9,440 nucleotides of DNA from Alphaproteobacteria bacterium (GCA_030039815.1 JASHUW010000510.1:1-9440); one strand, 5' to 3'. Counted from the first letter of the stretch, positions 1 to 8,452 are shown. Notes: a model not told the origin generated them from the letters alone. Numbers and translations: made by a program.

Positions 1-1
1 G

Positions 2-304
2 TTCGAGCGCTATCACGCGCTGGCCCGCGAGGCGCAGTCGTCGGGCGACCGGATCGCCGCGGAAAACTTCTATCAGCACGCGGAGCATTATTTCCGCGTG
101 ATGAACGCCAACGGCGAGGCCTTCCAGCGCCAGCAGCAACAGCAGCAGCAGATGCAGCCCGAGATCGAGCCGGTCGACGGCGAGGGCGAACAGCCCGAAG
201 AAGCGCATTTCGTGCAAATCCAGCCGGCACCGCCGCCTCCGCCGCCTGCCGTCGCCGATGAGGATCAGCTGCCGCCGTTCATTACCGGCCGGGCCGCCGA
301 CTAA
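2..304 (+). CDS. DUF4167 domain-containing protein, C-terminal part (5' end outside window)
   Basis: The reading frame is open from the window edge to a TAA at 302-304, giving the last 100 residues. The first ~35 residues (FERYHALAREAQSSGDRIAA, then ENFYQHAEHYFRVMNANG) match the conserved core of DUF4167, an alphaproteobacterial family of unknown function. The remainder is low complexity: a Gln run (about residues 43-49 of the fragment), an acidic stretch, then seven consecutive Pro, ending in ITGRAAD. Such disordered tails are usual for the family, and the missing N-terminus is commonly basic, so an RNA- or nucleic-acid-related role has been suspected but is unproven. From general knowledge, this gene often lies between prmC/prfA and clpB in Rhizobiales, which agrees with clpB following here. 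The family call is firm; the function is unknown. Confidence 0.87.
   Translation, partial: FERYHALAREAQSSGDRIAAENFYQHAEHYFRVMNANGEAFQRQQQQQQQMQPEIEPVDGEGEQPEEAHFVQIQPAPPPPPPAVADEDQLPPFITGRAAD
130..155 (+). repeat. CAG/CAA trinucleotide tract encoding poly-Gln
   Basis: A short run of CAG and CAA codons inside the DUF4167 gene encodes seven Gln, then Met and another Gln. It is an in-frame low-complexity tract of the disordered tail and could vary in length by slippage between strains. Confidence 0.6.
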
Positions 305-353
305 AAGGGCTCGCGCCCCGCGCGAACGCGCTGCCCGCATTGATCGATATCAA

Positions 354-399
354 GGCCGCAAAACTCCGCCTCGCTAGGCTTGAGGCAGGTTTTGCGGCC
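354..399. repeat. Long perfect inverted repeat (11 + 5 bp arms) upstream of clpB
   Basis: The outer arms GGCCGCAAAAC (354-364) and GTTTTGCGGCC (389-399) are perfectly complementary. The inner arms GCCTC (368-372) and GAGGC (382-386) add five more pairs around a 9-base loop, separated from the outer stem by a small asymmetric internal loop. The element starts 50 bp after the DUF4167 stop and ends 77 bp before the clpB ATG. No T-run follows on the plus strand; on the minus strand only the AAAAC/GTTTT inside the stem is T-rich. It may be a factor-assisted terminator for the upstream gene, a dyad operator for clpB, or part of a structured leader. It does not match the CIRCE element bound by HrcA. 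Confidence 0.7.
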
Positions 400-409
400 C
401 ACCATATGT
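379..409 (+). promoter_or_regulatory. Possible heat-shock (RpoH-type) promoter of clpB
   Basis: CTTGAG (379-384) resembles the CTTGAA -35 element of sigma-32 promoters. CCACCATAT (399-407) resembles the CCCCATNT -10 element about 15 bases further on. clpB is a classic heat-shock gene, so such a promoter is expected, but both boxes are imperfect. The -35-like box and spacer lie inside the right half of the inverted repeat at 354-399. Confidence 0.35.
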
Positions 410-430
410 TCCGCTGAAGGGCTGCAGGAC

Positions 431-454
431 CTGCCTGACGGGGGGTCGGGGCAG
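431..454 (+). promoter_or_regulatory. Leader hairpin 21 nt before the clpB start
   Basis: CTGCCTGAC (431-439) can pair with 445-454, giving nine pairs including one G-U, with one bulged G at 448 and a five-G loop. It lies just upstream of the GGAG ribosome-binding site (465-468). If transcription starts near 415 it would be in the 5' untranslated leader. It could be a structural or thermosensing element, but this rests on pairing alone. Confidence 0.35.
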
Positions 455-475
455 TCGGTTCATCGGAGACAGCCT

Positions 476-3076
<2,601 letters not shown>

Positions 3077-3089
3077 TGCGGCGGGCATG

Positions 3090-3124
3090 AAAAAGGGGGG
3101 ACGCAGGCGAACCCGCGTCCCCCT
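3090..3124 (-). terminator. Intrinsic terminator of the pilin gene, possibly also serving clpB
   Basis: GGGGGACGC (3096-3104) pairs perfectly with GCGTCCCCC (3115-3123), with an extra G-U pair at 3095/3124 and two inner G-C pairs closing a CGAA loop. Five A residues lie at 3090-3094, so a transcript read leftwards ends with a strong GC stem followed by five U. That fits the leftward pilin gene ending at 3152. For clpB (stop 3076) the same stem lacks a following U-run and would be at best a weak or Rho-assisted stop. Confidence 0.8.
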
Positions 3125-3151
3125 GCCCCGGGGGAGGTGTCCCTGGAGGTC

Positions 3152-3313
3152 TTAGAGCTTTGTCGCGACGGTGTTGAACGTCATCGACAGGTTTTTACCA
3201 ATATTCGTGATAGCGCTGATCGCCGCGAGCGCGATGAGCGCGGCGATCAGTCCGTATTCGATAGCGGTGGCGCCGGATTCGTCTTTGAGAAGGTTCTCGA
3301 AGAGGCGGTGCAT
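3152..3313 (-). CDS. Flp/Fap-type (class IVb) pilin subunit
   Basis: This is a 53-residue prepilin starting MHRLFENLLKDESG, followed by ATAIEYGLIAALIALAAIS. It matches the Flp family: a short charged leader, the prepilin peptidase cleavage point after Gly14, Glu and Tyr at mature positions 5 and 6 (the Flp signature), then a hydrophobic helix that serves as membrane anchor and pilus core. The mature protein is 39 residues and would polymerise into thin Flp/Tad adhesion pili after processing by a CpaA/TadV-type peptidase. No tad/cpa assembly genes are in the window, so this is an isolated pilin gene relying on machinery elsewhere. I chose the ATG at 3313 because Flp leaders are short; starting at 3361 would add 16 residues of non-leader character. 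The ribosome-binding site is weak (GAG about 7 nt upstream). Confidence 0.93.
   Translation of the reverse strand: MHRLFENLLKDESGATAIEYGLIAALIALAAISAITNIGKNLSMTFNTVATKL
3216..3250. repeat. Perfect 12-bp inverted repeat inside the pilin gene
   Basis: CTGATCGCCGCG (3216-3227) is the exact reverse complement of CGCGGCGATCAG (3239-3250), with an 11-base spacer. It encodes the alternating Leu/Ile/Ala helix of the pilin, so part of the symmetry follows from the repeating residues (Leu and Ile codons facing Ala codons). In mRNA it could form a stable stem. Confidence 0.6.
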
Positions 3314-3425
3314 GGGTGATCTCGGGCAGTACTCTACAGCGCTATGATTACCCGTCCCCACCTTAAATTGTGGTAAACGCTGAGCGTGTTCGGCAAAAAA
3401 CTTATAAGACTGTGAGGAGGCTGAG
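3314..3425. promoter_or_regulatory. Divergent intergenic region between pilin and molybdenum hydroxylase genes
   Basis: This 112-bp gap is clearly more AT-rich than its surroundings and must hold promoters in both directions. Rightwards there is a TTATAA -10-like box (3402-3407) after an A-tract (3395-3400), but no good -35 at 16-18 bp. The GAGGAGG ribosome-binding site (3414-3420) is 5 nt before the ATG at 3426. I could not fix a convincing leftward promoter. A short dyad CCAC...GTGG spans about 3358-3373. Confidence 0.4.
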
Positions 3426-5792
3426 ATGGCCGATGGGGGAGCCGCGACGGCGCCGCGCGCCGGGGTCGGCCAGTCGCCGCGCCGTCACGAGGACGAGCGG
3501 TTTCTGACCGGGCGCGGCCGTTACGGCGATGACCTGAACCTGCCGGGCCAGGCGATCGGGTTCGTTCTGCGCTCGCCTCATGCGCATGCGACGATGGCGG
3601 CGATCGACACCTCCCGCGCCGCCGCAGCGCCGGGCATTGTCGCGGTGCTGACCGCCGCCGACTACCTCGCCGACGGCCATCGCCCGATGCTGCACGCGCC
3701 GGCGTCGCAGAGTCCGCCCGACATCACGCTCGTCAATACCGACGGCTCGACGATCGCCGTGCCGCACCAGATGCCGCTGGCGCATGATCGGGTGCGGTTT
3801 GTCGGCGAGGCGGTGGCGCTTGTCATCGCCGAGACCTTGGCGGCGGCGAAGGACGCGGCGGAGCTGATCGCGATCGACTACCGGGCGCTGCCGGCGGTCT
3901 GCGCGGCGAGCACGGCGACGGCGCCGGAGGCGCCGCGTCTCTGGGAGCAGCCCAATGTCGTCGTCGACGCCCTCGTCGGCGACGGCCCGGCCACCAATGC
4001 GGCTTTCGCCCGGGCCGCCCATGTCGCGCGGCTCGATACGCATGTGCAGCGGGTGACGGGCGTGCCGATGGAGGCGCGCACCGCGCTTGCCGCGTACGAT
4101 CCGCAGACGCAGCGCTACACGCTCTATGCCGGTGGCGGCGGGGTCGGGCGGCCCCGCAAGGACATCGCGCACATGCTCGGCGTCGACGAGAGCCGGGTGC
4201 GCGTCGTCGCCTACGATGTCGGCGGCAATTATGGCACGCGCAACAACACCTACCCGGAATTCGCGCTCGCCTGCTGGGCCGCGCGGCGGCTCGGCCGACC
4301 CGTCAAGTGGCTGTGCGAGCGCGGCGAGGCGCTCTTGACCGATTTCCAGGGCCGCGACCTGACCGTTTCGGCCGAGCTGGCGCTTGACGCAGACGGCAAT
4401 TTCCTCGGCTTCCGCACCTCTAATCTCAGCAATCTCGGCGCCTATGCCGCGTCGTTCGTGCCGCTGACCAAGGGCACCGAGCTCAGCACCAGCCTTTACC
4501 GCACGCCGGTGGCGCACGCTCGGGCGCGCGCCGTGTTCAGCAACACGGTCTCGACCGCGCCCTATCGCAGCGCCGGGCGGCCCGAGGTGATGTTCGTCAT
4601 GGAGCGGCTCGTCGACCGCGCCGCACGGGAATTCGGTTTCGACCGGGTCGAGCTGCGCCGCCGTAACCTGATCCCCGAGGCGGCGCTGCCCTACCCGAAC
4701 CCGTTTGGCATGACCTATGACAGCGGCGCCTATGAACAGATTCTCGACCGTACGCTCGCCCTCGCCGATTGGGACGGCTTCCCGGCGCGCCGCGCGGCCT
4801 CTCGCGCCGCCGGGAAGCAGCGCGGCATCGGTCTTGGCACCTATGTCGAATCGCAAAGCGGCGCGCCGTTCGAGGAAGCCGTCGTGCGTGTCCGGCCGGA
4901 GGGTCTGCTCGAGGTCGAGATCGGCACGCTGTCGAGCGGGCAGGGGCACGAGACCAGCTATGCGCAGCTGCTCGCTGATTGGCTCGGCGTCGAGAACCAT
5001 CGCGTCCAGCTCGTGACCGGCGATACCGACCGCAACAAATTCGCCGCCGGCTCGCATTCCGGGCGCTCGATCCGCCTCGCCTCGATCACGATGCACGCCG
5101 CCTCGCAGCGCATTATCGAGAAGGGATTGCGGATCGCCGCCCACCTACTGGAAACGGCGGAAGCGGATATCGCTTTCGCCGAAGGGCGGTTTACCGTGCG
5201 GGGCACCGACCGGTCCGTCGATCTGTTCGCGGTCGCCGCTGCGGCCGAAGGCGATGCGCGCCTCCCCGAGGAGCTGCGCGGCCCGCTCAAGGGCATGGGC
5301 GACGTGGTCAGCCGGATTTCGTCATTCCCACATGGCTGGCACGTCGCCGAGGTCGAGATCGACCCCGAGACCGGCAAGGTTACGCTCGACCGTTACACCG
5401 CGATCGACGATGTCGGCCGCGCGGTCAACCCGATGATCATCCACGGCCAGACGCATGGCGGCATCGCCCAGGGCATGGGCCAGGCGCTGATGGAGGAATG
5501 CGTCGTCGATCCCGAAAGCGGCCAGCCGCTCGCCGGATCGTTCATGGATTACGCGATGCCGCGCGCGAGCGACCTGCCATTTTTCGCGACCGACCTCTCC
5601 GAGGTGCCGTCGACGACGCATCCGCTCGGGTTCCGCGGCGGCGGCGAGGGCGGCGTCACCCCGGCGCTCGGCGTCATCATCAACGCGGTCGTCGATGCGC
5701 TCGCCGAGTTCGGCGTGACCCACATCGAGATGCCGGCGACGCCGGAGAAGGTGTGGCGCGCGATGCGCGGCACGGAACGGACGAACGCCTAG
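3426..5792 (+). CDS. Xanthine dehydrogenase/CO dehydrogenase family, molybdopterin-binding large subunit (CoxL-like)
   Basis: This is a 788-residue molybdenum hydroxylase catalytic subunit, the family that oxidises CO, aldehydes, purines and N-heterocycles at a Mo-pterin centre. It has an a/b-hammerhead domain (about 20-157), then two Mo-cofactor-binding regions. Landmarks are VPMEAR (~215), DVGGNYGTRN (264-273, in place of the usual GGGFG-K loop), YRSAGR (380-385, the active-site loop), GQGHET (505-510) and the catalytic Glu741 in GGGEGG near the C-terminus. True form I CO dehydrogenase carries AYRCSFR in the active-site loop with a Cys binding Cu; here there is no Cys, so CO oxidation is unlikely and the protein is closer to form II-like or other hydroxylases. 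The substrate cannot be read from sequence. The start is supported by the strong GAGGAGG. The partner [2Fe-2S] and FAD subunits normally encoded beside it are absent on both sides. Confidence 0.92.
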   Translation: MADGGAATAPRAGVGQSPRRHEDERFLTGRGRYGDDLNLPGQAIGFVLRSPHAHATMAAIDTSRAAAAPGIVAVLTAADYLADGHRPMLHAPASQSPPDITLVNTDGSTIAVPHQMPLAHDRVRFVGEAVALVIAETLAAAKDAAELIAIDYRALPAVCAASTATAPEAPRLWEQPNVVVDALVGDGPATNAAFARAAHVARLDTHVQRVTGVPMEARTALAAYDPQTQRYTLYAGGGGVGRPRKDIAHMLGVDESRVRVVAYDVGGNYGTRNNTYPEFALACWAARRLGRPVKWLCERGEALLTDFQGRDLTVSAELALDADGNFLGFRTSNLSNLGAYAASFVPLTKGTELSTSLYRTPVAHARARAVFSNTVSTAPYRSAGRPEVMFVMERLVDRAAREFGFDRVELRRRNLIPEAALPYPNPFGMTYDSGAYEQILDRTLALADWDGFPARRAASRAAGKQRGIGLGTYVESQSGAPFEEAVVRVRPEGLLEVEIGTLSSGQGHETSYAQLLADWLGVENHRVQLVTGDTDRNKFAAGSHSGRSIRLASITMHAASQRIIEKGLRIAAHLLETAEADIAFAEGRFTVRGTDRSVDLFAVAAAAEGDARLPEELRGPLKGMGDVVSRISSFPHGWHVAEVEIDPETGKVTLDRYTAIDDVGRAVNPMIIHGQTHGGIAQGMGQALMEECVVDPESGQPLAGSFMDYAMPRASDLPFFATDLSEVPSTTHPLGFRGGGEGGVTPALGVIINAVVDALAEFGVTHIEMPATPEKVWRAMRGTERTNA

Positions 5793-5793
5793 A

Positions 5794-6816
5794 TCAGCAG
5801 CGGCCGCCGGGCTGGCTGGGGCTGATGCAGGTGTTCGTGACCAGGGGCGGCGTGCCGGGGATCGGCAGCGGCAGGAGGTTCCTGTTCGTCCCGCCATTGT
5901 TCGTAAAGGCCGTCTGTATCAACGCCGGCGCCGAGTTTATCGCCGCGACGATCGTTTGCGCGCCCGCGGTGTCGTTGTTGCGGGTGAGATAGGCGACAGC
6001 CTGCCCCAATCCGGCGCCGAGCGCGAATTGCTGAGCGGTGGACGCGGTCTGTCCGATGCTGACAAAAACCGCTGCCAGGCTGGGGTCCTGTTCGACCGTG
6101 ATCGCCACGAGGTCGATCAGCGCGGGACCGCCTGCGGGATGAAGCGCCAGGATGGCACGTACCAGCTCCGTCGCGCCGTTGGGCGATTGCAGCGCCTGTC
6201 GCAGCAATAGCTGCAGCTGATTGGGTCGCGGGTTCGGACCGGTGATCGGCGTGCCCGGAATCTGGCCCGGCAGAACGAACACCGATTGGCCCACATGCAG
6301 TTCGACGGTCTGGCCTCCGCCGCTCACCAGCGCGATGCCTTCCTCGACATAGACGGTCGTCGCGCCGTTGGGGCCGACATCGATGTCGAGGATCGTTCCG
6401 CGAATGCCGATCGATGCCGCCGGCGTGTGGAGCTCGTAGTCGCTTTTCGGCAGGGAGCCGGTCACAAAGCGCGCCGCGCCCTTGGCGATCGACAGGACGA
6501 CCTGGGATTTCGACGGGTCCGGATCAAACACGAACCTGTCGAGGGTGACCTGCGACAGGGGGCCGACCTCGAACTGCGTGTTGTCTTGGAAGACGAGCCG
6601 CGTCGCGCTCGCCTCGGCGGTCTGGACCCCCTCGTTCGCCTGCACATCAATGCCGGCGCGAAGCACTATCCCCGCCGGCGCGGTCTCAATCCTGCCGGTG
6701 ACCGTGTTGACGACCACCACCGCCGAGCCGATCGTCAAGCCGAACGCGGCGGGCGCAATTCCGAGCGCGAGCAACGCGCCCAAGGCGAGTTGCCAGGCAA
6801 CAGGGAAACGTCTCAT
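5794..6816 (-). CDS. Secreted FecR-domain protein
   Basis: This is a 340-residue protein with a typical Sec signal peptide: MRRF, a hydrophobic stretch (about 8-20), and probable cleavage near residue 26 after APAAFG. The FecR domain follows (about 28-182), with the hallmark TPAASIGIRGT at 131-141 and a beta-rich pattern. The C-terminal half (about 190-340) is Pro/Ala/Gln-rich, not recognised, and ends with the protein's only two Cys (330 and 340), possibly a disulfide. Classical FecR is an inner-membrane anti-sigma factor; this one has no cytoplasmic N-domain or internal membrane helix and no sigma factor or TonB receptor nearby, so it is more likely a periplasmic or surface FecR-domain protein. 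Its ATG overlaps the stop of the upstream decarboxylase beta gene (ATGA at 6813-6816), with GAGG 7 nt upstream, so the two are probably translationally coupled. It ends one base from the convergent hydroxylase stop. Confidence 0.88.
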   Translation of the reverse strand: MRRFPVAWQLALGALLALGIAPAAFGLTIGSAVVVVNTVTGRIETAPAGIVLRAGIDVQANEGVQTAEASATRLVFQDNTQFEVGPLSQVTLDRFVFDPDPSKSQVVLSIAKGAARFVTGSLPKSDYELHTPAASIGIRGTILDIDVGPNGATTVYVEEGIALVSGGGQTVELHVGQSVFVLPGQIPGTPITGPNPRPNQLQLLLRQALQSPNGATELVRAILALHPAGGPALIDLVAITVEQDPSLAAVFVSIGQTASTAQQFALGAGLGQAVAYLTRNNDTAGAQTIVAAINSAPALIQTAFTNNGGTNRNLLPLPIPGTPPLVTNTCISPSQPGGRC

Positions 6817-7415
6817 CGGGTGGCCTCATCAGCGGCGATTCCCAGTTTCTGCTGCAGGTCGGCGACGACCTGGGTGCGGCTGCGGGTGTTCCATCGGCGG
6901 CGCTGGCCGATCGGCGCGTTCTCGATCTCCGGATAGACCTTGAGCGCGACGAAAACCGGGCCTGGCTTCTCCATGACCTGCGGCAGCGCGCGGTCGAAAT
7001 CGTCGAGCTTGTCGAAGGCCTGGGCGCGCGGATAACCGGCGGCGAGCGCCAGCTTATCGTATTTGACGTTCTTCGCGTTGGGCACCGGCTGGCCGCCGGT
7101 CGTCGCGTAGACCTCGTTGTCGAGGAGGAAATGGTAGAAATTCGCCGGCGCCTGCTCGGCGATCGTCGTCAGCATGCCGAGGCTCATCAGGATGTCGCCC
7201 TCGGAATCGAACAGCACGACCTTGCGGTTCGGCTGCGCCAGCGCGAGACCGAGCGCGAACCCGGCATGTCCGCCCATCGCGGGGTCGCCCAACGGGAGGT
7301 CGAGATGCGGGTCCTGGGTCAGTTCGACCCAGAACTTGCCGCCGCGCCCCGGCACGACAATGGCGTCCCCGCGATAGGGTTTGAAGGCCGCGAGGGCGTC
7401 GGCGATGCGCATCAT
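6813..7415 (-). CDS. ThDP-dependent decarboxylase, beta (ThDP-binding) subunit, sulfopyruvate/phosphonopyruvate decarboxylase-like
   Basis: This 200-residue protein corresponds to the C-terminal, cofactor-binding half of ThDP decarboxylases, as in ComE or the C-terminal part of phosphonopyruvate decarboxylase. GDPAMGGHAGFALGLALA (43-60) is the conserved stretch before the ThDP motif. The motif itself is EGDI (72-75), a spacing of 26, then LDNEVY (98-103), with TGGQ at 106-109. The canonical motif is GDG...NN; here the third position is Ile and the first Asn is Asp, while Asp74 and Asn100, the expected Mg2+ ligands, are kept. The start at 7415 has GGAGG 7 nt upstream and lies 14 bp after the alpha stop, so alpha and beta form one operon. 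The reaction is decarboxylation of a 2-oxo acid; sulfopyruvate, phosphonopyruvate or another acid cannot be distinguished. No comC, slcD, suyAB or ppm gene is present to point to a pathway. Confidence 0.85.
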   Translation of the reverse strand: MMRIADALAAFKPYRGDAIVVPGRGGKFWVELTQDPHLDLPLGDPAMGGHAGFALGLALAQPNRKVVLFDSEGDILMSLGMLTTIAEQAPANFYHFLLDNEVYATTGGQPVPNAKNVKYDKLALAAGYPRAQAFDKLDDFDRALPQVMEKPGPVFVALKVYPEIENAPIGQRRRWNTRSRTQVVADLQQKLGIAADEATR

Positions 7416-7429
7416 GTGCAGGCCTCCGG

Positions 7430-7939
7430 TTACCGGTTGAACCCGTGGAACTCGTCGCCGACCAGCACGACGACGGGCTTGTTGGTCTTTGCTGCCTCCT
7501 TGAACGCGACCGAGATGCGCGGCGCGTCCGCGTCGTTTTCCACGAGGTAGTACTGAAGGCCGTAGGCGTTGATGAACGGCTCGGTGTAGGTCGCCGCGGT
7601 GTCGGTGGTGACGCCGTGCCGGGTCCAGCCGCGATAGCCGACCATCATCACCACCCCGACATTCATGCTGAGCAACCAGCCGCGCAGCGAATCGCCCGAC
7701 TCCTGAAGGCCGGTGTTCTGGATGAGAATCATCGGCCGGGCTCCGCCCGCCGCGAGCCCCGAGGCGATCGAGCAGGCATGCCCCTCCCGGCTGACGCCCA
7801 CCAGGGTCAGCGACGGCTCGGCCTTCATCAACAGATAGAGCCAGTTAGTCTCACTGTCGGGCAGCCAGACGATGTGGCTGACGCCGTTCTTCGTCATCTC
7901 GGCGAGCACGGTTTCCGGACTCAACGATGCTTCGCTCAT
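7430..7939 (-). CDS. ThDP-dependent decarboxylase, alpha (PYR-domain) subunit, sulfopyruvate decarboxylase-like
   Basis: This 169-residue protein matches the N-terminal pyrimidine-binding half of split ThDP decarboxylases such as ComD. Visible features are VSREGHACSIASGL (49-62), with Glu52 as the likely Glu that activates the ThDP aminopyrimidine, and MILIQNTGLQESGDSL (70-85), which closely follows the MQNSGLGNS pattern of this family. The active site would form at the interface with the beta subunit encoded 14 bp downstream. I chose the ATG at 7939 because AGGGA stands about 7 nt upstream and MSEASLSPETV begins the domain at the usual place; an in-frame ATG-equivalent at 7987 would add 16 residues overlapping the divergent promoter region. 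As this is a separate small subunit without the central domain of larger ThDP enzymes, a ComDE-type heteromer is the best model. The substrate is unknown. Confidence 0.87.
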   Translation of the reverse strand: MSEASLSPETVLAEMTKNGVSHIVWLPDSETNWLYLLMKAEPSLTLVGVSREGHACSIASGLAAGGARPMILIQNTGLQESGDSLRGWLLSMNVGVVMMVGYRGWTRHGVTTDTAATYTEPFINAYGLQYYLVENDADAPRISVAFKEAAKTNKPVVVLVGDEFHGFNR

Positions 7940-7965
7940 CCGCCTGTCCCTAAATCTTGAGTAGA

Positions 7966-7995
7966 ACCATAGGCAGCCGAGACGCATTGTCGCAA
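7966..7995 (-). promoter_or_regulatory. Candidate sigma-70 type promoter for the decarboxylase-FecR operon
   Basis: Read leftwards, TTGCGA (7990-7995) and TATGGT (7966-7971) are separated by 18 bp; each matches four of six consensus positions. The -10 box lies about 26 bp before the alpha start at 7939. The 65-bp gap 7940-8004 must also serve the divergent PPOX gene, for which I found no clear boxes. Confidence 0.35.
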
Positions 7996-8004
7996 GATCG
8001 CCGC

Positions 8005-8430
8005 ATGCTCAGCGACACGCCGCGGCGTTTTGTCGAAAGAAACCGGGTCGGCCATCTGGCGACGGCCGATGCCGCAGGGGTGCCCTATCTCGTGCCGGTC
8101 TGCTTCGCGCTTGCCGAGGCCTCGCTGTACATCACCATCGATGAAAAGCCGAAGCGGCGGGACCGCCCGATGAAGCGCGTGCGCAACATTCTCGAAAATC
8201 CACGCGCCGCGTTCATCGTCGACCGCTGGGACGAGGATTGGTCGCGACTCGGCTGGGTCATGCTGCGCGGGCCGGCTGAGATCCTCGACAGCGGCGTCGA
8301 GCATGACGCCGCCCAGGAATTGCTGCGCGCCCGCTATCCGCAATACCGCGCGATGGACCTCGCCAGCCTACCGGTTATCGCGCTGCGCATCGCCCACGTC
8401 GCGAGCTGGGGCGACCTGTCGCCGGATTAA
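8005..8430 (+). CDS. PPOX-class (split-barrel) oxidoreductase, Rv0121-like, possibly F420-dependent
   Basis: This 141-residue protein has the pyridoxamine 5'-phosphate oxidase-like split beta-barrel. HLATADAAGVPYLVPVCFAL (17-36) is the first strand pair. Then come DEKPKR (46-51), RVRNILENPRAAFIVD (58-73) and DEDWSRLGWV (76-85), the pattern of the mycobacterial Rv0121c family (TIGR03668), thought to bind the deazaflavin F420. Related folds bind FMN, heme or biliverdin, so the cofactor is inferred. The N-terminal MLSDTPRRFVERNRVGHLAT is typical, supporting the ATG at 8005, although the upstream ribosome-binding site is poor; a TTG at 7957 would add 16 residues of no family character. The gene is divergent from the decarboxylase operon and 22 bp upstream of the GST-like gene, probably co-transcribed. 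An LLM-type F420 enzyme begins about 780 bp downstream. Confidence 0.87.
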   Translation: MLSDTPRRFVERNRVGHLATADAAGVPYLVPVCFALAEASLYITIDEKPKRRDRPMKRVRNILENPRAAFIVDRWDEDWSRLGWVMLRGPAEILDSGVEHDAAQELLRARYPQYRAMDLASLPVIALRIAHVASWGDLSPD

Positions 8431-8452
8431 ACGACCACGAGGGAGCGGGGCG

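Noticed and set aside
130..155. CRISPR or tandem-repeat array
   Set aside because: It is only a short in-frame CAG/CAA run encoding Gln; there are no spaced repeats anywhere in the window.
354..399. CIRCE element or standard Rho-independent terminator
   Set aside because: The arms do not match TTAGCACTC/GAGTGCTAA, and no T-run follows the stem on the plus strand.
380..475. Upstream in-frame TTG start for clpB
   Set aside because: It would add 32 residues encoded by the intergenic hairpins. ClpB proteins start MELAKYT-like, and a good ribosome-binding site precedes the ATG at 476.
3402..5144. Long open frame (580 codons) on the minus strand opposite the molybdenum hydroxylase
   Set aside because: It is Arg/Ala/Gly-rich without domain features, fully antisense to a well-supported family gene.
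3426..5792. Calling the molybdenum hydroxylase a true CO dehydrogenase (coxL)
   Set aside because: The Cu-binding Cys of the AYRCSFR loop is missing (YRSAGR here) and coxS/coxM are not adjacent.
4979..5992. 337-codon plus-strand frame overlapping the end of the hydroxylase
   Set aside because: It is extremely Arg-rich and is the +1 shadow of the hydroxylase gene, running on into antisense FecR sequence.
5794..6816. FecR protein as an anti-sigma factor of an iron-uptake system
   Set aside because: It has a signal peptide at the N-terminus, no cytoplasmic sigma-binding segment, and no ECF sigma factor or TonB receptor gene nearby.
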